A stretch of 5,484 bases of DNA from Fidelibacterota bacterium (GTDB lineage Bacteria; Bipolaricaulota; Bipolaricaulia; Bipolaricaulales; Bipolaricaulaceae). The stretch spans positions 1-5,484 of the forward strand of contig JAJRVI010000020.1 in NCBI GenBank assembly GCA_024277405.1, given 5' to 3'. Under the pieces are notes generated by a model that worked only from the letters and a program-made list of their open reading frames with translations, was not told the origin of the DNA and did not search any database. Position 1 is the first letter of the stretch, and each line of letters opens with the position of its first letter. The position numbers were made by a program, and so were the translations under genes. This document shows, one piece after another, positions 1 through 4,887 of this stretch.

Positions 1-181
1 CATCCTCGATGGCCGCGATCCCCGCCCGCAGCACGGTTTCCGGGGTGTCGAAGTCCGGCTCCCCGGGGCCGAGGTCGATCACGTCGACCCCCGCCCGCAG
101 GAGCTCCTCCGCCCGCCGGCGGATCTCCATGGTGGCGGAGGGGGAGACCCTAGCCATCCGCTGCGCCAGTTTCCTCGGCAC
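1..181 (-). CDS. Class I/II PLP-dependent aminotransferase (aspartate/prephenate aminotransferase type), 3' end cut by window edge
   Basis: Only the first ~60 codons are present. From a GTG at 181 the protein begins (M)PRKLAQRMARVSPSAT and continues with a helix (MEIRRRAEELL) and then the motif DVIDLGPGEPDFDTPE. This is the typical N-terminus of subgroup I-beta/gamma aspartate aminotransferases: the 'PSAT' segment, then the 'G-GEPDFDTP' loop that helps bind the substrate carboxylate. The catalytic Lys and PLP-binding residues lie beyond position 1 and cannot be checked. GTG 181 is preferred over ATG 157 because it sits 6 nt after a GGAGG site and restores the LAxRM segment usual in the family. 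The gene starts inside aroQ (32-nt overlap). Next to shikimate genes, a role in transaminating prephenate or aromatic keto acids is a reasonable inference, but aspartate aminotransferase is equally possible, so no symbol is given. Confidence 0.9.
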   Translation of the reverse strand, partial: MPRKLAQRMARVSPSATMEIRRRAEELLRAGVDVIDLGPGEPDFDTPETVLRAGIAAIED

Positions 182-641
182 TGATCACCTCCGAAAGGAG
201 TTCCAACGCCTCGAGATAGCTGCCCACGCCCTTCCCGGATATCTGGGCGATGCACACGTCCTTTATCACCGAGACACGGCGGAAGGGCTCGCGGGAGTGG
301 ATGTCGGAGAGGTGGACCTCCACCGTGGGGACGCCCACCGCGGCGATGGCGTCCCGCAGGGCGTAGGAGTAGTGGGTCAGGGCCCCGGGGTTGATCACGA
401 TCCCGTCCGCCCAGCGGCGGTGATGGTGGATGAGGTCGATGAGGGTCCCCTCGTGGTTGGATTGGAAGATCCGTACCTCGATCCCCCGGGACGCGGCGAA
501 ACCCCTGATCTCGTCGTTCAGCTCCTCGAGCGTCATCCGGCCGTAGATCGCCGGCTCCCTTTCCCCCAACAGGTTCAGGTTGGGGCCGTGGAGGACCAGG
601 ATCCGTGACGCGTGACGGGTGACGGGTGATGGGTGCCTCAT
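150..641 (-). CDS. aroQ: 3-dehydroquinate dehydratase, type II
   Basis: Cytoplasmic type II dehydroquinase, which converts 3-dehydroquinate to 3-dehydroshikimate in the shikimate pathway and normally forms a dodecamer. The protein is 163 aa. The family signature LHGPNLNLLGEREPAIYG gives the catalytic Arg28 and Tyr33 on the flexible lid. INPGALTHYSYALRDA (from residue 83) holds the substrate-binding Asn84, and VEVHLSD holds Glu108 and the general acid His110. Start: ATG 641 has GGAGG 5 nt upstream and overlaps the aroB stop as ATGA, and no other canonical start lies before the core. The family usually begins close to 'M-ILVLHGPNLN', and here M-R is separated from ILVLHG by 11 extra residues (HPSPVTRHASR) encoded by a heptamer repeat, so the protein is longer than the usual ~145-150 aa. 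The insert precedes the first beta strand and probably leaves activity intact. Stop is TAG 152-150. Confidence 0.96.
   Translation of the reverse strand: MRHPSPVTRHASRILVLHGPNLNLLGEREPAIYGRMTLEELNDEIRGFAASRGIEVRIFQSNHEGTLIDLIHHHRRWADGIVINPGALTHYSYALRDAIAAVGVPTVEVHLSDIHSREPFRRVSVIKDVCIAQISGKGVGSYLEALELLSEVISAEETGAADG
183..192 (-). promoter_or_regulatory. Strong ribosome binding site of the aminotransferase, inside aroQ
   Basis: On the minus strand positions 192-183 read GGAGGTGATC, a ten-base match to the complement of the usual bacterial 16S rRNA 3' end. The GGAGG core is 6 nt before GTG 181. This decides the start at 181 rather than ATG 157, and suggests the gene recruits ribosomes itself even though it overlaps aroQ. 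Confidence 0.8.
603..635 (-). repeat. Heptamer tandem repeat forming an in-frame 33-bp insert in the aroQ 5' end
   Basis: Read on the plus strand, 604-631 is four adjacent 7-bp units: CGTGACG, CGTGACG, GGTGACG, GGTGATG, with a degenerate continuation GGTGCCT. On the coding strand they give HPSPVTRHASR. Removing exactly 603-635 leaves codons for M-R-I-L-V-L-H-G, a canonical start for a type II dehydroquinase, so the repeat looks like an insertion of 11 whole codons. I saw no other copy of this heptamer array in the window. Its origin (slippage, or a dispersed genomic repeat) is not shown by this sequence. Confidence 0.75.
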
Positions 642-650
642 GGGTGCCTC
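629..650. repeat. Perfect 11-bp tandem duplication at the aroB/aroQ junction
   Basis: ATGGGTGCCTC occurs twice back to back on the plus strand (629-639 and 640-650), with no mismatch and no extension of the identity on either side. On the coding strand the junction of the two copies (CCCAT|GAGG) creates the ATGA that serves both as aroQ start (641-639) and aroB stop (640-638). Confidence 0.9.
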
Positions 651-1744
651 CGCTGGAGGTCACGGAGGTAATCCAGGGCGGAGAGGAGCTCCTCCTCGGC
701 GATCCCTTCCTCCACCACCGCGTTTCCGATCCCGGTGAGGAACACGTAGAGGAGCCTCCCAGCGACGATCTTCTTGTCGCGGCGCAGGTGTTCCCGGAAC
801 CTCTCCGGGGTCATATCGGGGATGGGGGGTTTGGGGAGCCGCAGAAGCAACGCCTCGATGCGCATCCGGACGCCGTCCGGTAGCAGCCCCCGCCTCCACG
901 AAAGCCACGTCGCGCCGATCATCCCCCAGGCCACCGCCTCCCCGTGGAGGAAGTACCGGTAGCCGGTGGCCGCCTCCAGGGCGTGGCCCAGGGTGTGGCC
1001 GAGGTTGAGGACCCGCCGCAAGCCCGCCTCCCGCTCGTCCCGGGCGACCACCCCGGCCTTCACCCGGCACGCCGCCTCGATGGCTTCCTCCAGGAGCCCG
1101 GGGTCCCCGGAAACGAACTCATCCCAGTTGGACTCGAGGGAAGAGAAGAGGCTCGGATCGGCGATGAGCCCGGCCTTCACCACCTCGGCGAGCCCCGCGT
1201 GGAGCTCCCTCGGGGGGAGGGTGGAGAGGAGGTCGGGATCGATGAGGACGAACTGGGGCTGCCAGAAGGCGCCGATCAGGTTCTTCCCCGCGGGGTGATT
1301 CACCCCCGTCTTCCCTCCCACCGAGGAGTCCACCTGCGCGAGCAACGTCGTGGGCACCTGGACCCAGGGGAGGCCGCGGAGGTAGGTGGCGGCCACGAAC
1401 CCCGCCACGTCCCCCACCACCCCGCCCCCCAGGGCGCAGATCCCACACCCCCGGTCGAATTTTTTCCGGATCAGCTCATCGTAGAGGGCGCGCACCGTGT
1501 CGAGGGTTTTAGAGCTCTCGCCCGGTGGGATCACGAGGAGCTCCGCCGCGAATCCTGCCCCCGCGAGGGCCTCCAGGGCGGCGTCGCCGTAGAGCCCCGC
1601 CACGGTGGTGTCGGTGATCACCGCCACCCTGCGGGGGAAACCGTGTTCCGCCGCCAGCCTCCCGAGCTCCGCCAGCGATCCCCTCCCGATGTACACGGGA
1701 TAACCCCGGGCCTCCGCCGGGAGGGACACCTCAACCCATCTCAC
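638..1744 (-). CDS. aroB: 3-dehydroquinate synthase
   Basis: Cytoplasmic NAD+- and Zn2+-dependent enzyme that cyclises DAHP to 3-dehydroquinate, the second step of the shikimate pathway. It has 368 aa, normal for the family. The N-terminal Rossmann-like half contains PPGESSKT (73-80), the nucleotide-binding GGGVVGD (106-112) and PTTLLAQVDSSVGGKTGVNH (131-150). The C-terminal half contains the metal ligands Glu187 in AEVVKAG, His250 in LNLGHTLGHALE and His267 in LHGEAVAWGM, plus the phosphate-contacting RDKK (322-325). Start: GTG 1744 follows GGAGAGG with a 7-nt spacer and gives the expected first strand (RWVEVSL). The gene overlaps the end of aroK by 14 nt and the start of aroQ by 4 nt. The last residues, RRHP, and the stop codon lie at the 11-bp duplication described separately. 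All key residues are present. Confidence 0.97.
   Translation of the reverse strand: MRWVEVSLPAEARGYPVYIGRGSLAELGRLAAEHGFPRRVAVITDTTVAGLYGDAALEALAGAGFAAELLVIPPGESSKTLDTVRALYDELIRKKFDRGCGICALGGGVVGDVAGFVAATYLRGLPWVQVPTTLLAQVDSSVGGKTGVNHPAGKNLIGAFWQPQFVLIDPDLLSTLPPRELHAGLAEVVKAGLIADPSLFSSLESNWDEFVSGDPGLLEEAIEAACRVKAGVVARDEREAGLRRVLNLGHTLGHALEAATGYRYFLHGEAVAWGMIGATWLSWRRGLLPDGVRMRIEALLLRLPKPPIPDMTPERFREHLRRDKKIVAGRLLYVFLTGIGNAVVEEGIAEEELLSALDYLRDLQRRHP
642..651 (-). promoter_or_regulatory. Ribosome binding site of aroQ, inside the end of aroB
   Basis: GGAGG at 651-647 (minus strand), then a 5-nt spacer CACCC, then ATG 641. It lies in the last codons of aroB and within the upstream copy of the 11-bp duplication (apart from its first G). 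It supports ATG 641 as the true aroQ start despite the unusual N-terminus that follows. Confidence 0.7.
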
Positions 1745-2252
1745 CGCGAAGCCTCTCCAGTATCTCCCCCGCGATCTCCCCCGGGGGACGGCCGCGGCAT
1801 TCTACCACGATATCGGCCTCCAGGTACCGGGGCTCCCGGACGGAGAGGAGCTCCTCGATCCTCCTGATCCGGGCCGCCCCCTCGTGCCCGCAGAGTAAGG
1901 GCCGGGTGGTATCGTCCGCGAGGCGGCGGGCGAGGACCTCCGGGGATTCCCGCAGGTAGACGGTGATCCCGGTCCTTTTGAGCAGACGCCAGTTCCGATC
2001 ATCGAGGGGGACCCCGCCCCCCAGGGCAACCACGTGCCCTCCTTCCCGGGAGACCTTAGCCACCGCCTTCCGCTCCAGGTTCCGGAAGCGCTCCTCCCCG
2101 AACCGGGAGAAGATCTCGGGGATGGAATGCCCGGCGCGGACGGCGACGAGCTCGTCAGTGTCCACGAACGACATCCTCAGCCGCTCGGCCAGGATCCGCC
2201 CCACCGTGGACTTCCCCGCCCCCATGAACCCGATGAGGTAGATGTTCTTCAT
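1731..2252 (-). CDS. aroK: Shikimate kinase
   Basis: Cytoplasmic P-loop kinase that phosphorylates shikimate at the 3-hydroxyl with ATP. It has 173 aa, typical for the bacterial AroK/AroL family. Visible features are the Walker A motif GFMGAGKS (8-15); Asp31 and Asp33 in VDTDE, which contact shikimate and Mg2+; FGEERFRNLE with Arg57; the shikimate-binding GGG (78-80); the lid arginine in TTRPLL (Arg117); and Arg139 in VREPRYLEAD. The start at ATG 2252 gives the standard KNIYLIGFMGAGKS N-terminus. It overlaps the trpA stop as ATGA, and the only purine-rich stretch (GAGGAG, 2258-2253) abuts the ATG with no spacer. Translation therefore probably depends on re-initiation by ribosomes finishing trpA. 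This is the bacterial kinase, not the unrelated GHMP-type shikimate kinase of most archaea, which argues for a bacterial host. Confidence 0.97.
   Translation of the reverse strand: MKNIYLIGFMGAGKSTVGRILAERLRMSFVDTDELVAVRAGHSIPEIFSRFGEERFRNLERKAVAKVSREGGHVVALGGGVPLDDRNWRLLKRTGITVYLRESPEVLARRLADDTTRPLLCGHEGAARIRRIEELLSVREPRYLEADIVVECRGRPPGEIAGEILERLRGEMG
1745..1758 (-). promoter_or_regulatory. Ribosome binding site of aroB, inside aroK
   Basis: GGAGAGG at 1758-1752 (minus strand) and a 7-nt spacer before GTG 1744. It supports the GTG start and the 14-nt overlap with aroK. Confidence 0.6.
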
Positions 2253-3043
2253 CTCCTCGTGGCCGCCTTCAACTCCCTCATGAGCCTCCGCAGCGCTTCA
2301 GGGGGACTCCCCACCCCTACCTCTCGGACGAGGCGCGAGCCCACCACCGCGCCATCGGCCCCACAGGCCAGCACCGCCCGCACGTGCTCGGGGCGCGAGA
2401 TCCCGAAGCCGACGGCGAGGGGGAGGTCTGTCGCTCCCCGGATGCGTCCGATCAGCCCCATGATATCAGGCGGGAGCCCTCGCCGTTCCCCGGTGGTCCC
2501 GTAGCGGGAGACGAGGTAGAGGAAGCCCCGGGTGTGGGCGGCGATGTCCCGGGCCCGATCCCCCCGCGTTTCCGGGGTGACGAGGAAGACGAGGCCGAGG
2601 CCGTGCCGCCCCGCCGCCTCCTCTAGGGGCGCGGCCTCCTCCGGCGGGAGGTCGGGGACGATCAGCCCGTCGACGCCGCATTCCGCCGCGGCGGCGCAGA
2701 ACGCCTCCTCCCCGAACCGGATGATGGGGTTGTAATAGCCCATGAGCACCAGCGGTACCCCGGCATCCCGCTTCACCGCGGCGGCGATGCGGAGGACCGT
2801 CTCCGGCGTCGTCCCTGCCCGCAGGGCCCGGACCCCCGCCGCCTGGATGGTGGGGCCGTCGGCCACCGGATCCGAGAACGGGATCCCGATCTCGATCACA
2901 TCGGCCCCACCCTCGGCCAGGGCCGCGATGTACGTCGGGGACGCCCCGGGATCGGGGTCGCCTCCCATGAGGTACGCCACCAACGCCCCCTCCCCCCGGG
3001 ACCTCGCCGCGGAGAAGGCCTCGGTTATCCGGATCCAGCCCAT
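2249..3043 (-). CDS. trpA: Tryptophan synthase alpha chain
   Basis: TIM-barrel subunit of the alpha2beta2 tryptophan synthase. It cleaves indole-3-glycerol phosphate to indole and glyceraldehyde-3-phosphate, passing indole to TrpB. It has 264 aa, normal length. Catalytic Glu51 and Asp62 lie in DVIEIGIPFSDPVADGPTIQ (48-67). MGYYNPI (101-107) and VDGLIVPDLPPEE (124-136) follow. Loop 6 reads YLVSRYGTTGER (176-187), and the phosphate-binding end is VGFGIS (211-216) with GADGAVVGS (228-236). ATG 3043 lies one base after the trpB stop, with GAGG 9 nt upstream. The 'YGTTG' form of loop 6 resembles Pyrococcus furiosus TrpA as I recall it, rather than the 'TGVTG' common in bacteria. All catalytic residues are present. 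Confidence 0.97.
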   Translation of the reverse strand: MGWIRITEAFSAARSRGEGALVAYLMGGDPDPGASPTYIAALAEGGADVIEIGIPFSDPVADGPTIQAAGVRALRAGTTPETVLRIAAAVKRDAGVPLVLMGYYNPIIRFGEEAFCAAAAECGVDGLIVPDLPPEEAAPLEEAAGRHGLGLVFLVTPETRGDRARDIAAHTRGFLYLVSRYGTTGERRGLPPDIMGLIGRIRGATDLPLAVGFGISRPEHVRAVLACGADGAVVGSRLVREVGVGSPPEALRRLMRELKAATRR

Positions 3044-3044
3044 C

Positions 3045-4244
3045 TCACCACCCCTCGCGAGGGCCTTCCCCCGAGGCCCTTAGGACGAGGTCCAGGTCCT
3101 TGTCGCCCCGACCGGAGAGGGTGACCACCACCACCGCGTCCCGGGGCATCTCCCGGGCCCGCTGGATCGCGGCGTGGACGGCGTGGGCCGATTCCAGGGC
3201 GGGGATGATCCCCTCCAGGCGCGCGAGGAGCCGGAAGGCGGAGAGGGCCTCGGCGTCGGTCACCGCCACGTATTCGGCCCGCCCGAGCTCCCGGTAGAGG
3301 GCGTGCTCTGGCCCCACCGCGGGGTAGTCCAGTCCGGGGGCGATGGAGTAGGTCTCGGCGATCTGGCCCCACTCGTCCTGGAGGAGGTAGGTCCTCATCC
3401 CGTGCAGGACCCCCACCGTTCCCCGTGCCAGGGAGGCGGCGTGCCGCTCCCCCTCGCCGCCACCCTCCGCCCCGAGGAGCCCCACCTGCTCCTCATCGGC
3501 GAAGGGGTAGAAGGTCCCCATGGCGTTGCTCCCCCCGCCCACGCAGGCGACGAGGAGGTCCGGCAGCCGCCCCTCGGCGGCGAGGACCTGGTCCCGGATC
3601 TCCCGCCCGATCACGGACTGGAAATCCCGCACCATCATGGGGTAGGGGTGGGGACCCACCACGGAGCCGATGAGGTAATGGGTGTCGCGCACGTTGGTGG
3701 CCCAATCCCGCAGCGCCTCGTTGATGGCGTCCTTGAGGGTCTTCGTGCCGGAGTCCACCAGGTTGACCTTCGCCCCGAGGAGCTCCATGCGGAAGAGGTT
3801 CATGCGTTGGCGCTCCGCGTCCAGGGCCCCCATGTAGATCTCCACCTCGAGTCCCACCACCGCCCCGGCGATGGCCGTGGCCGTCCCGTGCTGGCCGGCC
3901 CCGGTCTCGGCGATGAGGCGGCGCTTTCCCATCCGCTTCGCCAGCAAGGCCTGGCCCAGGGCGTTGTTGAGCTTGTGTGCCCCCCCGTGCAGGAGGTCCT
4001 CCCGCTTCAGGTAGATCTTGGCTCCGCCCGCGTACCGGGTGAGGTTCCGGGCGAAGTAGAGGGGCGTGGGCCGACCCGCGTATTCGCGCAGGTATCGCGT
4101 GAGCTGGGCGCGGAAGTCGGGGTCGTCCCGGAGCGCGAGATAGGCCTCCTCCAGCTCCTCCAGGGCCGGGATCAGGATCTCGGGGACGTAGCGGCCCCCA
4201 AACGGACCGTATTTCCCCCCCTTCGGGTACTCACTCAGCCGCAT
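3045..4244 (-). CDS. trpB: Tryptophan synthase beta chain (TrpB1 type)
   Basis: PLP enzyme that condenses indole with L-serine to give tryptophan, in complex with TrpA. It has 399 aa, the usual TrpB1 length. The N-terminal GKYGPFGGRYVPE matches the family. The PLP Schiff-base lysine is Lys91 in LLHGGAHKLNN and the catalytic acid is Glu113 in AETGAGQHG. The PLP phosphate loop is CVGGGSNAMG (234-243). GLDYPAVGPEH (304-314) carries Asp306 of the COMM-domain interaction, and LSGRGDKD (376-383) carries the pyridine-N contact Ser377. ATG 4244 follows GGAGG by 9 nt, and the gene overlaps trpF by 14 nt. Oddities: 'HGGAHK' instead of the commoner 'HTGAHK', and the loop GGGEGERHAASL (261-272) appears about three residues shorter than in Pyrococcus TrpB as remembered. 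It is clearly a TrpB1 rather than the TrpB2 paralogue, and its position directly before trpA fits. Confidence 0.98.
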   Translation of the reverse strand: MRLSEYPKGGKYGPFGGRYVPEILIPALEELEEAYLALRDDPDFRAQLTRYLREYAGRPTPLYFARNLTRYAGGAKIYLKREDLLHGGAHKLNNALGQALLAKRMGKRRLIAETGAGQHGTATAIAGAVVGLEVEIYMGALDAERQRMNLFRMELLGAKVNLVDSGTKTLKDAINEALRDWATNVRDTHYLIGSVVGPHPYPMMVRDFQSVIGREIRDQVLAAEGRLPDLLVACVGGGSNAMGTFYPFADEEQVGLLGAEGGGEGERHAASLARGTVGVLHGMRTYLLQDEWGQIAETYSIAPGLDYPAVGPEHALYRELGRAEYVAVTDAEALSAFRLLARLEGIIPALESAHAVHAAIQRAREMPRDAVVVVTLSGRGDKDLDLVLRASGEGPREGW

Positions 4245-4887
4245 GGCACACCGCCTCCAGGAACCGCGCGATCAGCGCGGGCGACTTCCGCCTCCCTTCC
4301 TCCACGCCCGACGAGACGTCCACCCAATCGGGCTCCACCGCTCGGATCGCCGCCGCCACGTTGTCCGGCGTGAGCCCCCCCGCGAGGATCACGGGCAGGG
4401 GGGCCAGGATCTCCCGCGCCGCCCGGCTCAGACGCCAGTCGTGGGTCGCTCCGGTGCCCCCGGTCCTCCCCCCCGCCACCGTGTCGAGGACCACCCCGTC
4501 CAGGGGCGCCCCCCGGAGGGCCGCGGCACGCTCCATGGCCCCCGCAGGGTCTCCCTCCCCGAGGCCCAAGAGGCCCCATAGCGCGGTCTCCCGTCCCACC
4601 AAGGCCCGTACTCGTCCCCAACGGGCGGGGGGGAGCTCCAGGTGGAGCTGGAGCACATCGGGCTTGAGGGCCAGGATCCGACGGATGACGGCGGGCTCGG
4701 GGGAGGTGGTCACCGCGACCCGTAGCACCCCCCGCGGCACGAGGGCGAAGAGGTCCGCCGCCCGTCCCAGCCCCACGTTCCGTCGGGAGCGGGGCACCTC
4801 CACCACCACCCCCAGGGCATCCGCCCCGCCGGCGGCCTCGATGTCCCGGGGCGCCATCATGCCGCAGATCTTCACCTTGACCCTCAT
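4231..4887 (-). CDS. trpF: Phosphoribosylanthranilate isomerase
   Basis: (Beta-alpha)8-barrel enzyme that isomerises N-(5'-phosphoribosyl)anthranilate to CdRP, the substrate of TrpC. It has 218 aa, normal for a monofunctional TrpF. The catalytic base Cys8 is in VKICGMM, and the general acid Asp135 is in GVVLDTVAGGRTGGTGATHDW, the family signature. The phosphate site is ILAGGLTPDNV (167-177) and VDVSSGVE (189-196). ATG 4887 gives the canonical KVKICG start and overlaps the trpC stop as ATGA; a weak GGAG lies 8 nt upstream. Oddities: the usual 'QLHGDE' motif reads QLHLELP (80-86), and strand 2 reads GVVVEVPRSRRN rather than the common bacterial 'GFVFxxxSPR'. The catalytic pair is intact, so the enzyme is expected to be active. 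It is a separate gene here, not fused to trpC. Confidence 0.95.
   Translation of the reverse strand: MRVKVKICGMMAPRDIEAAGGADALGVVVEVPRSRRNVGLGRAADLFALVPRGVLRVAVTTSPEPAVIRRILALKPDVLQLHLELPPARWGRVRALVGRETALWGLLGLGEGDPAGAMERAAALRGAPLDGVVLDTVAGGRTGGTGATHDWRLSRAAREILAPLPVILAGGLTPDNVAAAIRAVEPDWVDVSSGVEEGRRKSPALIARFLEAVCHAAE
4245..4258 (-). promoter_or_regulatory. Ribosome binding site of trpB, inside trpF
   Basis: GGAGG at 4258-4254 (minus strand) with a 9-nt spacer to ATG 4244. It lies in the last codons of trpF and supports the 14-nt trpF/trpB overlap. Confidence 0.6.

Noticed and set aside
155..157. ATG 157 as the aminotransferase start
   Set aside because: It would drop the family's LAxRM segment, and no ribosome site is well placed for it; GTG 181 has a strong one 6 nt upstream.
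604..635. Heptamer array as a CRISPR array or protein-binding iteron
   Set aside because: Units are only 7 bp with no spacers, few in number and translated inside aroQ; no cas or replication genes are nearby.
79..663. 194-codon minus-strand frame overlapping aroQ in another frame
   Set aside because: Pro/Arg/Gly-rich with no motif. aroQ in the other frame has all catalytic residues.
944..1867. 307-codon open frame on the plus strand opposite aroB and aroK
   Set aside because: It is antisense to two well-supported genes, has low-complexity composition and no recognisable motif; a shadow of high G+C.
3174..4373. 399-codon open frame on the plus strand opposite trpB
   Set aside because: It lies fully antisense to a clear trpB. 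The translation is rich in Gly, His, Pro and Val with no domain, as expected from GC-rich codons read in a complementary frame.
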